DNA of 32,100 bases. Origin: Pirellulales bacterium (lineage in GTDB: Bacteria; Planctomycetota; Planctomycetia; Pirellulales; JADZDJ01). A program made the position numbers and the translations under genes. The DNA lies in assembly GCA_020851115.1 (NCBI GenBank), contig JADZDJ010000145.1, positions 1-32,100 on the forward strand. The letters are read 5' to 3'. Below are positions 1-8,700 of this stretch, piece after piece. Every line of letters begins with the position of its first letter. Positions within the stretch are counted from its first letter, which is position 1. The notes beneath the pieces were generated by a model that worked only from the letters and a program-made list of their open reading frames with translations, had not been told where the DNA came from and did no database searches.

Positions 1-321
1 GTCAAGCGAAGAGCCTTGAGCGAACTGCAACACGGCCGGGCAGTGGCCGCAGGTTGCCGAGTGCGGAGCTTAAATTGTCAAAGATCATCGGCCACCGCAT
101 GCCGTTTGGCACGACAGGCCGCACCAGCGACGGTGCTGGCCTGTCCATGTTATCGCATGTATAGGTATCTGTCAAGGGGCGAGGAATTAGATATATGGGA
201 TTAGGGCTGCCGGGCGGAATCGGATCGCGAAACCCCGAAAACACGAAAGAAAGCAGCGGCCACTTGCCCGGTCCCGTGATTTTCCAAGGTCGGCTCGCGG
301 GTGGATGATTTCGGAGGTTTA

Positions 322-411
322 ATGGCTGGCCTGCGTGGCCCGCTGGCCTATTCTATGCCTACGATGTTGTCGCCGCTGTCCGAAAGCCCTGGGCTATCGC
401 AGCCAGAGTAG
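322..411 (+). CDS. Possible 29-residue small protein
   Basis: An ATG at 322 is preceded four bases upstream by GGAGG at 313-317, one of the better Shine-Dalgarno matches in the window. The frame runs 29 codons to a TAG at 409-411, which falls at the edge of an inverted-repeat cluster. The peptide is rich in Leu, Pro and Ser, has three Met residues, and has no recognisable domain, signal peptide or membrane segment. It could be a genuine small gene, a leader peptide, or chance. The ribosome binding site is the only positive evidence, so confidence is low. Confidence 0.2.
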   Translation: MAGLRGPLAYSMPTMLSPLSESPGLSQPE

Positions 412-470
412 TCCGCCGCAGGCGGACAACCCTGGGTTTTGATCTGCAACGCTTTCAGCGTAAGGTGCAG
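385..470. repeat. Cluster of short inverted repeats
   Basis: Four short palindromes lie within 86 bp. AGCCC-T-GGGCT is at 385-395. GTCCGCC-GCA-GGCGGAC, a perfect 7-bp stem with a 3-base loop, is at 411-427. AACCC-T-GGGTT is at 428-438. ACGCT-TTC-AGCGT is at 449-461, and that last stem is enclosed by CTGCA (444-448) and TGCAG (466-470). The heptamer CCCTGGG occurs twice. There is no T-run that would make this a simple terminator. It reads like a compact structured intergenic repeat of the REP type or a structured RNA; which one cannot be told from a single copy. Confidence 0.55.
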
Positions 471-638
471 ATTGATTCGGAGGAGTCCGAGGCAGCATTC
501 GCAGGATGATTGGGCGATCATAAGAATTAGTGGGGTTAGCAAGCCAAAATATGGGTAACCGCGTTGAATGTGCGATGCCAAAACGTAATAATCGCAATTC
601 AATTGGTCCTTATCGCTGCTGATCGGATTGAGGCACGC

Positions 639-1496
639 ATGCCTTGGCAACCTACGGTAATCCAACGGTTCAACCGGGCATACCCAACATCCGCCTGTAC
701 GGCGCAGATTGTCACCGACGCGGGAATCGGCTACCTCAAAGCATTGGAAAGCCCCGAAGGTCGCCACACGCTCGTCTGCGAGTTAGTTGGAACTCGATTG
801 GCGCAATGGTTTGAGCTCCCGACGTTCGATTATTCGATTATTCGAGTCGATGCTGACGCGATTGATATTCCACTTCTCGATCAACACCAAAAGCAAATTG
901 GCATGGCGCAATCGGGTTCTGCGTTCATTACTCGCGCTGAAAATGGCGACAGTTGGAGCGGGAAAACCGAGCAACTCAACAAGCTTGTCAATCCGAACGA
1001 TATTGGCCGATTGATTGTTTTCGACACCTGGACGCTAAATTGCGACAGGCATTGTGATCCGCCGACTGGAACATTCGGCAAACCACGAATCAATCGAAAC
1101 AACGTATTTTTAAGTGAGGAAGCGCCTTCCGGGCAGTTCATGCTGAAGGCAATAGATCACACCCATTGCTTCACCTGCGGAGGGGAGTTGACGACAAAGC
1201 TCTTGCGGGATGATAAGATAAAGGAACCAAGAGTTTTCGGGGCCTTTGCGGAATTTTGGCCACTTCTGACTCAGGATGATGTCATGCTTGCTGTGCAAGC
1301 ACTGCGGAGCGTGAATCAGACTGTCGCCGACAACGCGACTGCGAGAATTCCAGGAGAATGGGATCTCAGCGAGAAAGTTCGGCAAGCGCTAGCAGAATTC
1401 ATTGTGCGAAGGGCGGCATTTGTTTCTGACACAATTTTCGGTAAGCTCTGGCCTCAGGCAAAGTTCGATTTCGACGATGTCGTCATTGGACCATAA
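639..1496 (+). CDS. HipA-like (HipA_2 family) kinase
   Basis: This 285-residue protein resembles the stand-alone HipA-like family, which keeps the kinase fold of the persistence toxin HipA but has no HipB antitoxin next to it. Visible elements in order are a candidate ATP-binding Lys34 in GYLKAL, a Glu48 in the following helix (LVCELVGTRLA), the catalytic-loop-like NCDRH at 134-138, Asn154/155 in the position of a metal-binding Asn, and Asp173 in AIDHTHCF as the DFG-like Asp. The frame is open back to 564, but the family begins close to residue 1 as chosen here, so the ATG at 639 is preferred. The stop is 5 bp before the DUF3037 gene, so the two are almost certainly cotranscribed. Target and role are unknown. 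One 60-base sample inside the gene (1081-1140) has 27 G+C, lower than the window's typical coding sequence, which fits accessory DNA. Confidence 0.8.
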   Translation: MPWQPTVIQRFNRAYPTSACTAQIVTDAGIGYLKALESPEGRHTLVCELVGTRLAQWFELPTFDYSIIRVDADAIDIPLLDQHQKQIGMAQSGSAFITRAENGDSWSGKTEQLNKLVNPNDIGRLIVFDTWTLNCDRHCDPPTGTFGKPRINRNNVFLSEEAPSGQFMLKAIDHTHCFTCGGELTTKLLRDDKIKEPRVFGAFAEFWPLLTQDDVMLAVQALRSVNQTVADNATARIPGEWDLSEKVRQALAEFIVRRAAFVSDTIFGKLWPQAKFDFDDVVIGP

Positions 1497-1501
1497 GTGT
1501 T

Positions 1502-2326
1502 ATGCAACCGACAAAGGGTTACTACTCGCTAATTCAATATTGCCCAGATGCTGGCCGCGTTGAGGCTGCCAACATCGGTGTGCTATTGTTTTGTCCTGAG
1601 CTAGGGTTCCTCGAAGCGAAAACGGTTCGAAACAACCGTCGAATCATTCGTTTCTTCGGAGTGGAAGGGCACGACTGGTCTCGCATCAACACTATGAAGC
1701 ATGGGCTTGAAGAGCGGCTAAAGGTAGAATCTAACGGTATTTATTCCCTTGATGACCTTGAGCGTTTCATTGCCTTGCGAGCAAACTTGCTGCAGATCAC
1801 GCCACCTCGCTCGATGCGGGTGACTGACCCGAAAAAGGATCTCGAATCGCTATTCACCGAAGTTATCGGTGAAACTGCAAAGCTTGCCTCGACCAAATCG
1901 CTCCGGAAAGTGCTTCAAGACCGAATCAAGGATGCTGGACTCGAAGAAAAAGTGATAAGTGATTTCGAGGTTCAAAGTCCGTTTACCAAGAAGGCAATCG
2001 AAGTTCCAATCGGTTATCAAAATGGCCGTTTTAATTTGGTGAAACCAGTACCGTTCGAAGCGGAAAATTCACAGCTGGCCTATAATACCGCGTGTCGGTA
2101 TGCCGTTGAAGGGCAATCGCTTTACGAACACCGAGACCCAACTCGCGGTGATTTGCAGTTAGTTGTCGTGGGCAAATTCCGATCAAAAGATCGAGAGTCT
2201 CCGTTGCTTGTTAGGAAGGTTTTAGAAGAGCACAAGGTAAGACTCTACCAATTTTCGGCATTGCCTGAGTTGGTCGCCGAAATTCGTCGAACGGCCAAGA
2301 AAATCTCTAACAAGCCAAACTGGTAG
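1502..2326 (+). CDS. DUF3037 domain protein, partner of the HipA-like kinase
   Basis: The N-terminus (GYYSLIQYCPDAGRVEAANI, followed by GVLLF) is the characteristic opening of DUF3037, covering roughly the first 120 residues. The remaining residues to 274 are mixed helix and strand with no recognised domain and no membrane segment, so the protein is probably cytoplasmic. DUF3037 genes are commonly found next to HipA_2-type kinase genes, and here the start codon lies only 5 bp past the kinase stop with no Shine-Dalgarno of its own, suggesting translational coupling. That makes a two-protein unit likely: an antitoxin-like, adaptor or substrate role for DUF3037 is inference only, as the family has no established biochemical function that I know of. 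A hairpin terminator follows at 2379-2403. Confidence 0.82.
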   Translation: MQPTKGYYSLIQYCPDAGRVEAANIGVLLFCPELGFLEAKTVRNNRRIIRFFGVEGHDWSRINTMKHGLEERLKVESNGIYSLDDLERFIALRANLLQITPPRSMRVTDPKKDLESLFTEVIGETAKLASTKSLRKVLQDRIKDAGLEEKVISDFEVQSPFTKKAIEVPIGYQNGRFNLVKPVPFEAENSQLAYNTACRYAVEGQSLYEHRDPTRGDLQLVVVGKFRSKDRESPLLVRKVLEEHKVRLYQFSALPELVAEIRRTAKKISNKPNW

Positions 2327-2343
2327 TTTTCGTTTATGCAATA

Positions 2344-2640
2344 CTATCTCTGTTTGCGAGCGGCCGTTCTTCGGCCTGGCCGGTGACCGACAACCGGCTT
2401 TTTAGGTTTTCCGCGAAAATGATCCCCTTCGCGTTCGCGAACTTCTTCGTTTGCCTTGCGGCGGCCATCCTCGAACAACTCCGCTGCACTGTCCAGCAGT
2501 TGTTGCTTCCAAGCCGCCACCTGGCTGGCATGCACTTGGAACTGGGAGGCCAACTCGGCCGTCGTCTGCTGCTCACGAACCGCCGCCAAGGCCACCTTCA
2601 CCTTGAAGGCGCCACCAAACGCCCGCCGCTTCCTGGTCAC
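2344..2640 (-). pseudogene. Truncated IS3-family transposase OrfA
   Basis: The first 65-75 residues match the OrfA helix-turn-helix protein of IS3-family insertion sequences: a basic start (MTRKRRAFGGAFKVKVALAA), then the segment TTAELASQFQVHASQVAAW, then a leucine-rich stretch ending LFEDGRR. OrfA binds the element ends and is normally fused by frameshifting to the DDE integrase OrfB. Here similarity is lost after about residue 75 (near position 2416). The usual C-terminal leucine zipper is missing, and no OrfB is present. The frame then runs by chance through the terminator of the upstream unit. This is therefore a remnant that cannot transpose on its own. What is left marks the junction of the accessory HipA-like/DUF3037 cassette with the phosphoesterase region. 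Confidence 0.8.
2379..2403 (+). terminator. Rho-independent terminator of the HipA-like/DUF3037 unit
   Basis: GCCGGT (2379-2384) and ACCGGC (2393-2398) form a perfect 6-bp stem around an 8-base loop, followed immediately by TTTTT at 2399-2403. A G-T wobble can extend the stem by one pair. It lies 52 bp after the DUF3037 stop and reads in the same direction. It also lies inside the reading frame of the broken IS3 orfA, but beyond the point where that frame stops resembling a transposase. Confidence 0.7.
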
Positions 2641-2651
2641 TGCTAAACCTC

Positions 2652-2698
2652 CAGTTCAATACCCTACCAACAGGAGTTATGCCTATCTTATTGAACTG
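2652..2698. repeat. 10-bp inverted repeat in front of the IS3 remnant
   Basis: CAGTTCAATA at 2652-2661 is the exact reverse complement of TATTGAACTG at 2689-2698, separated by 27 bases. It lies directly upstream of the OrfA start, where an IS3 element carries its left end and promoter. A C-rich tract at about 2711-2721 ending in CA could be the terminal inverted repeat, but without the other end this cannot be fixed. Confidence 0.5.
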
Positions 2699-2724
2699 TC
2701 GTTTTGGAGGCCCACCTCACACAA

Positions 2725-2746
2725 CTATTGACAATAAATCCAATAG
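2725..2746. repeat. AT-rich hairpin after the phosphoesterase gene
   Basis: CTATTG (2725-2730) and CAATAG (2741-2746) form a 6-bp stem with a 10-base loop, 7 bp past the phosphoesterase stop. A TTTTT run follows three bases later on the plus strand. It could act as a weak terminator for leftover plus-strand transcription, but the stem is AT-rich and the support is thin. Confidence 0.3.
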
Positions 2747-2752
2747 ATATTT

Positions 2753-3550
2753 TTACGCCACATCGATTAGCTCTTGCACCGCAGGGAAACCATACTTCGC
2801 TCCGCCGGTGTGGATCGTGACATTTGGCAGGGGTTGGCAGATGCCGGAGCTGTGGGTGTGGCCGCAGTAGACGGTGAGGTGGCGGTGCGGATGGCGGCGC
2901 ATCGTTTCTAGAATGACGTCGCCGAGGGCGCGGCAGGTGAAGTGGGGGGCCCATTCGTCGTCGGAGAGTTGGCCTTCGTGCCAGCAGGCTTCGCGGAGCG
3001 GCGGGACGTGCGTGGCGAGAATCACATTCTGATAGGCGGCAAGGGCGGGGGGCAAGATCGTTCGGACGTGGTCGGCCGCTTCGTCGCCGAGTCGCTGGAG
3101 TTTCGCCCAGCGATCGCGCTTGGAATACGGGGCCAGTTCCTCGATCAGCCGGTAGTCGTTCATCATGACATACGATGTTTCGTAGTTGCCCAGCCGCGCG
3201 TCGGCCCAGCCATCATCGCCCACCAGGGCGGTGGCTTCGGTCAGCGGCACGACGCTGCTTGCGGTCAGATAGACCAAATTCGGCCGCCGCTGCTGTAATC
3301 TGGCCGCGGCTTGGCGGACTTCAGCAATCGACCCGCCGTAGAAGTCGTGATTGCCCAGAACGAAATAGATCGGCCGCCGCAGCGCGTCGTCGATGCGCTC
3401 CAGCCACGGCACGAGGCTGCGAGCTTCGCCGATGTCGCCGGTGAGCACGATGGCGTCCGCCTGCGTTTCCCGCACTGCGGCGAAAAACCGTTCGGCGGTC
3501 GCCAGGTCGAGGAAGTTCAGGTGAATATCGGTAAGCCAGGCGAATCGCAT
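2753..3550 (-). CDS. Calcineurin-like metallophosphoesterase
   Basis: This 265-residue protein carries the full metal-ligand set of the calcineurin-like phosphoesterase superfamily: Asp8 and His10 in TDIH, the GD pair at 38-39, GNHD at 66-69, His181 in ATHVPP and GHTH at 230-233. It should hydrolyse a phosphoester using two metal ions, but the substrate is not predictable. There is no signal peptide or membrane segment, so it is probably cytoplasmic. The frame stays open to 3742, but starts upstream would run into the divergent permease gene, and the first beta strand (MRFAWLTD) normally opens this family, so the ATG at 3550 is chosen. The 141 bp to the permease start would hold two divergent promoters. 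It is probably a single-gene unit. Confidence 0.85.
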   Translation of the reverse strand: MRFAWLTDIHLNFLDLATAERFFAAVRETQADAIVLTGDIGEARSLVPWLERIDDALRRPIYFVLGNHDFYGGSIAEVRQAAARLQQRRPNLVYLTASSVVPLTEATALVGDDGWADARLGNYETSYVMMNDYRLIEELAPYSKRDRWAKLQRLGDEAADHVRTILPPALAAYQNVILATHVPPLREACWHEGQLSDDEWAPHFTCRALGDVILETMRRHPHRHLTVYCGHTHSSGICQPLPNVTIHTGGAKYGFPAVQELIDVA

Positions 3551-3691
3551 GCGACGGGGAGCGGATTGAAGGGACGAGGGGCGAATGTTTGGCGCACCGG
3601 CGACTGGAAGCCGCCAGTGTGGAACTCTCGCGAGTATAGCGTTGAGAACCTCATCTTGCATCGTCGTCGTTTGCGACGTTGAATAGTCGCC

Positions 3692-5125
3692 ATGCAGATT
3701 GTTGCATCTTCCCCGGAAAATCCTCGAACCGCCGGCCCGCACCGCGAGCTGACGCTGCTCGACGCCACTTCGGTCGCGGTGGGAATAATCATTGGCTCGG
3801 CGATTTACCAGCTCAGCCCGACGGTAATCGCGTCGGTGCCGAATCTGGCAGCGCTGCTGCTGGTGTGGATCGCGGGAGGGCTGATCGCGCTGGTCGGCGC
3901 GCTCACCTATGCCGAACTAGCTTCCGCTTATCCCGAAGACGGCGGCGATTACATCTATCTGCGGCGAGCGTTCGGCAAACGACTGGCCTTTGTTTATGCG
4001 TGGTCGGAACTGCTGGTGATCCGCCCCGGCTCGATGGGAACGATGGCCTATGTATTTGCCGAGTATCTACAGGAACTGCTGCAGATTCCCGCAATGGCTC
4101 GAGTTCCAGGGAACCTATCCGCAGTATTCTGGGCCGTGGTTGCAATCCTGGCGATGTCGCTGGTCAACCGTGCGGGCGTCAAACAATCGAAGTGGACGCA
4201 ATATGGGCTTACATCCGCCAAGCTGATCGGTTTGTTCGCAATTTTTGTCGCCGCGCTGATCGGACCAGGGCAGAATGTGCCGCTTCCCGATTTGACGCTG
4301 CCGCCGCGCAGCACCAACATCCATCGGGCGATGATCTTGATCGTGTTCGCCTACGGCGGTTGGAACGACATTGTATTTGTCGCCGCGGAAACGCATGAGC
4401 CGCGGCGAAACATCCCCCGAGCGCTGCTGCTGTCGCTGGGAATAGTCGCGGTCGTCTATTTGGCGACAAATTTTGCGTTCATTCACACGTTGGGCTACGA
4501 ACTAGCGGCGCAATCGAAGCAAATCGCCGCCCGAATGATGGAAGTGCGATTTGGCGAATTTGGCAGTCGGTTCGTCAGCGGATTAATTTGCGTTTCGGCG
4601 CTCGGCGCGATCAACGGCATGATTCTCACGCGCTCGCGGATCTACACGGCCGTTGGCCGAGATTATCCCAGACTCGCCAATTTAGCGACGTGGAACCCGC
4701 GAACCGGCGCGCCCGAACCGGCAATCCGCTTGCAAACCTTGGCGACGCTGGCGCTGGTGATGGTGCTGGGACTGGTGAGCCGTGGGTTCGAAAGCATGGT
4801 GGTGTTCACGACTCCTGTTTTTTGGTTCTTCTTGTTGTTGGTCGGCGTTTCACTTTTTGTCCTGCGGCGAACCGACCCTCATACGCCGCGGCCATATCGA
4901 GTGATCGGCTACCCGGTGGTGCCGATCCTTTTTTGCCTCTCGTGCGTATGGGTATTCTGTGCGGCGGTGGGATTCGCGATCTTCAACAGCTCGTACGAAG
5001 CGCTGTGGTCGATCGGCGTGGTCGCGGCCGGGTTTTGGATTGCGTATGCGTGGCTCCCCAGTCGGCCGGCGACAGTGCCGTCCGCCGAGGAAACCTCATT
5101 GCGGCAGGATATTGAGCCGGAGTAG
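3692..5125 (+). CDS. APC-superfamily amino acid permease
   Basis: A 477-residue, very hydrophobic protein with about 12 membrane segments, the usual length for amino acid/polyamine/organocation permeases. The first segment contains the glycine-rich unwound helix GIIIGSAIY, where the substrate backbone binds. The loop after the second segment has the family pattern YAELASAYPEDGGDYIYL. This places it with the LAT/SLC7-like branch, which moves amino acids across the inner membrane by proton symport or exchange. The exact substrate cannot be read. The cytoplasmic tail is short and acidic (residues ~460-477). It is divergent from the phosphoesterase and followed by a long non-coding gap, so it is probably monocistronic. 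No clear ribosome binding site precedes the ATG. Confidence 0.88.
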   Translation: MQIVASSPENPRTAGPHRELTLLDATSVAVGIIIGSAIYQLSPTVIASVPNLAALLLVWIAGGLIALVGALTYAELASAYPEDGGDYIYLRRAFGKRLAFVYAWSELLVIRPGSMGTMAYVFAEYLQELLQIPAMARVPGNLSAVFWAVVAILAMSLVNRAGVKQSKWTQYGLTSAKLIGLFAIFVAALIGPGQNVPLPDLTLPPRSTNIHRAMILIVFAYGGWNDIVFVAAETHEPRRNIPRALLLSLGIVAVVYLATNFAFIHTLGYELAAQSKQIAARMMEVRFGEFGSRFVSGLICVSALGAINGMILTRSRIYTAVGRDYPRLANLATWNPRTGAPEPAIRLQTLATLALVMVLGLVSRGFESMVVFTTPVFWFFLLLVGVSLFVLRRTDPHTPRPYRVIGYPVVPILFCLSCVWVFCAAVGFAIFNSSYEALWSIGVVAAGFWIAYAWLPSRPATVPSAEETSLRQDIEPE

Positions 5126-5320
5126 TGGAGGCCGATTGTCACTTTTTCGGCGGCCGCTGGAGCGCGGCAATGCGTCGCCATTTCGCCGCAGGAGGACGAA
5201 AAAAAGCAACGCGATCCGCAAAGGCTCGATTGCACCAAGCCGGCGATCGCCCGTTGGAATGGGAGTGTGATTTCGGCTCAGGTTTCGCGGAAAAAATGTA
5301 GCGTCGGCCGGTGTCGGTCG

Positions 5321-5337
5321 CTCGGTATTTTCCCGAG
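5321..5337. promoter_or_regulatory. Possible enhancer dyad for a sigma-54 activator
   Basis: CTCGG (5321-5325) and CCGAG (5333-5337) form a 17-bp dyad, centred about 137 bp before the -24 box. NtrC-like dimers bind such dyads upstream and loop to the promoter. The arms are only 5 bp and a second copy was not found, so this is weak. Confidence 0.25.
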
Positions 5338-5465
5338 AAAACGGCTGCGAACAGGCGTCGCGGCGGGCAGCGAACCGGGTCTCGGATCGGCGAAGAAACG
5401 ATGCATCCCGTTATCGCTGGAACATGGGTCGAAACGCGTCCTAACATCGATCGCGAAGCCCAGCA

Positions 5466-5481
5466 TGGCACTGGATTTGCA
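5466..5481 (+). promoter_or_regulatory. Sigma-54 (-24/-12) promoter
   Basis: The sequence TGGCAC-TGGAT-TTGCA matches the -24/-12 consensus TGGCAC-N5-TTGCW at every specified base, with GG (5467-5468) and GC (5479-5480) exactly 10 bases apart. Transcription would begin near 5492, about 295 bases before the giant gene. Such promoters are silent without an AAA+ activator, and the gene pair downstream of the giant gene encodes one. Confidence 0.7.
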
Positions 5482-5505
5482 AAACTTCGCGTGGATGCCG
5501 CCAGA

Positions 5506-5572
5506 TTCACCGTTCGGGTGGGTCTGGGCAAACCTCCGCCGCCGGGTGACATTGGGCGGGCAAACGGTTGAA
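5506..5572 (+). promoter_or_regulatory. Nested stem in the predicted leader of the giant gene
   Basis: TTCACCGTT (5506-5514) can pair with AACGGTTGAA (5563-5572) over nine pairs with one bulged base. Inside it CCGCC (5536-5540) can pair with GGCGG (5555-5559). The structure starts about 14 bases after the predicted start of transcription. No known riboswitch or leader family was recognised. Confidence 0.25.
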
Positions 5573-5786
5573 CCCCGAGGAAAAGCGATTATGATGGAAC
5601 CCTAGGCAAGGCTCAGACCGGCTTGGTTCCCGGGCTGCGGGATTCTCGTCTTTTGAAGATACCAGGCCAAACAAATTCCAAAGTAGACGCAATCGAGTGA
5701 ATTCTGCTTGGAGTGATTTCTCATCAGGGAATTACGTGCAGGAAGCGTTGGTTGTCAGATTGTACACCTGAGACGAGGCAACTTTT

Positions 5787-8700
5787 ATGGGTTTCCGGTC
5801 ATGGCGCCCGATTCGAACCAATTCTAAGAAGCAACTTCAACGGCGGAACGAAAAGCGGCGGCGCGGCTACGTCGCTCGGCAATACGAGCACTTGCTGTTT
5901 GAACCGTTGGAATGGCGACAATTGCTGACGGTGACGCTAGCGCCCATCGCGGGCAGCGACGCGGGGGGCGTGTTCAAAATCCCCTCCGGCAAGGTTCTCT
6001 ATGTGCCGCTGACAGGCGCCGACACGGGCAACACGGTCAGCTATTCGGCGACGAGCAGCGATTCGCAGGTGCAGGTCCACGTCATGGACGGTAATCCGAC
6101 GTTGCAGCTTCAGGTTCACGGCACACGCAGCGGCGGCGCGACCTTCTCTGGGACGTTGAACATCGAACTGTTCGATAATCTTGCGCACGACACGGTGCAG
6201 ACGATTTCGAATCTGGTGAACTCAGGCGTTTACAACGGCAAACAGTTTTATCGCATTGTGCCGAACTTTGTCATTCAAGGAGGCTTGCAAGGTTCGCCCG
6301 CGGAGCCGCAGTTTCCCGACGAATTCAATGCGCTGCTCTCGTTCAATAGCCCCGGCCTGTTGGCGATGGCCAATCCCGGCAACCCCGACAAGAATACGTC
6401 GGAATTCTTTGTTACGGATATCGATCTGCCGCTGTCGAGCGATCCGCAGCATCTCAATTTCCGCCACAACATTTTCGGTCAGTTGACGAGCGGATTCAAT
6501 ACTTATCAGGACATCATGAATGCGCAGGGAATTACCTCGGATAATTCCACTCCCAGCCCGGCCGTGATCATCGATTCCGCAACCATCGTCGGCGGTGGCG
6601 ATCAAAGCGCCGTGCTGCAAGTCATCGTGCCGAACGATTTCACCGGCGTTTCGTCGATCAACGTCACCGCAACATCGTCCGACACGAGCACGGCAGCACA
6701 GTCGTTCAACATCAATGCCGCGCCGGCCACGACTCCCACCGACTCACAGCCGATCATCCTCGCCCCCGTAACCGACAAGCTCACCACGACCAACGCGCCG
6801 ATCAGTTTTCCCATTTCCGCCAGCGTGCTATCGGGAGTGACGCTCGATAGCACCCCCTTTTCCGTCACCGGATCCGATGAATTTCGGTCGACACCGCAAC
6901 ATGTGACCGTGCAAGTGACTCCGGGCGCCAATAACACGGCGACGGTAACGCTGACGCCGGCCGCCGGCTTTACCGGCTCGATCGATTTGGTGCTTCACGC
7001 CGACGACAGTGCCCTTAATTATCACGACGCAATGCGGTTTGCACTGAATGTCGTCGCCCCCGTTGCGATGACTTCGCATACCAACCCCGTCAATGTATCT
7101 ACCGGGCCAACTGCTTCAGTAGGCGGCACGGGTGAGCCAGACGCCACGATCTCTGTCGTGGTCAGCGACGGCACGCATTCGACGAATCCACAAACGACCA
7201 CTGTCGCGCAAGACGGAACGTGGTCGATCGGCGGTATCAACCTGAGTTCATTCGACTCAGGGAACATCACCTACACGGCAACCGACACGACAAACAATAC
7301 GACACCGGCCACCGCCAGCGCCGTGTTCGATGTCACCTCGCCCACCGTCGTGATCTCTCCCGTTGGCCCGATCAATAACACCAACGTAGCCAATTTCACG
7401 GTGAACGGCACCGGCGAAGTCGGCTCTACCATTTCGCTCGTGGTCAGCGATGGATCCACGACGGCCGGTCCGTTGACTACGACGGTCAACGACGCAGGAA
7501 ATTGGACGATCTCCAACATCAATCTGACCAGCTTGCTCGATGGAACGATCACGATGACCGCCACGGCGACGGATGCCGGCGATAATTCGGCCCAAGACAG
7601 CGAAATCGTCACCAAAGACGTCGTCGCCCCCGACGTTTCGATTACGACCGCCTCCAATCCGATCACGCTGGAAAACATAACCACCGCGTCAATCAGCGGC
7701 ACCGGCGAAGTCGACGCGACGATCACCCTGGTCATCACCGACGGCACGCACTCGACCGATCCCCTGACGACAACGGTCGCCGGCAATGGCACATGGTCGT
7801 TCGCGGGCGTCGATCTCAAGGATTTGGACGATGGGACCATCACCTATCAGGCGACCGCCGCGGACGCCGCCGGCAACGAAGCCAGCGATACGTCGGATGC
7901 GGTCAAGTTGGCGGTGGCTGTGACGGCGTTTACCAATCCGATCAATCTTGCCAACGTCGCGAGCGCATCGATCGGCGGCACTGGCGCAGCCGATGTGGAA
8001 ATCTCCGTCGAAATCAGCGACGGCAATGCCGGCCATACCCCGATTACCGAGACGGCGACGATCGGCAGCAACGGGCTTTGGTCGATCACAGGCATCGATC
8101 TGTCGGCATTGGACGACGGCACGATCACCTACAAGGTGACCGCCACCGATGCCGAGGAAAACTCCGTCGAGTTGACGCGCACCGCGCTCATGGATGTCGT
8201 CGCTCCGGCCATCGCCATCACCGGCGTCACCAATCCCATCAATGCCAGCAACGCCAGCAACGTGGTGGTTAGTGGCACGACGGACGTCGGCGCGACCGTC
8301 GTCGTCAAGGCGAGCATCAACGGCAACGAGACTGGGACTGTCAACGCAACGGTCGATTCCAACGGCCAATGGACCGCCACGATCGACGTCGGCTCGTTGG
8401 CCGACGGCACGCTCTCGTTCACGGCGACGGCCACGGACGCCGTCGCCAATTCCGCGGCCGATACTGAAACGGCCGCCAAAGACACGGTCGCCCCAGTCGT
8501 CACGATTAGTTCGGCGACCGATCCTATTACGTCGGGCAACCAATCCAACGCATCGATTAGTGGAAACGTTACCGGCACCGGCAGTGAAGCGACGACAATC
8601 ACGGTCGTCATTAACGACAACGACGGATCGACGCCGGCCGTCACCCGCACCGCAACTGTCAGCAGCGATGGAAGTTGGTCGATCACGGACGTCGATCTTA

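Larger units (their letters stand above)
1..638. other. Non-coding stretch before the HipA-like gene
   Basis: No reading frame here resembles a protein family on either strand, and the longer open frames have no sensible composition. Two things stand out: a 29-codon ORF with a good ribosome binding site at 322-411 and a dense cluster of short inverted repeats at 385-470, both listed separately. The region probably carries the promoter of the HipA-like/DUF3037 pair, but no clear -35/-10 pair could be assigned. Confidence 0.5.
5126..5786. other. Long non-coding region upstream of the giant gene
   Basis: These 661 bases hold no convincing protein. They contain a sigma-54 promoter at 5466-5481. 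A CTCGG-N7-CCGAG dyad at 5321-5337 lies about 130-145 bp upstream of that promoter, a distance typical of enhancer sites for NtrC-type activators. A nested stem at 5506-5572 falls within the predicted leader. The predicted transcript would have a leader of almost 300 nt. Confidence 0.6.

Noticed and set aside
107-122. Second sigma-54-like site (TGGCAC at 107-112)
   Set aside because: The -24 half is perfect but the -12 half is GCCGC where TTGCW is needed, and no gene follows closely.
3551-3742. N-terminal extension of the phosphoesterase
   Set aside because: It would overlap the start of the divergent permease and adds sequence before the first conserved strand with no family resemblance.
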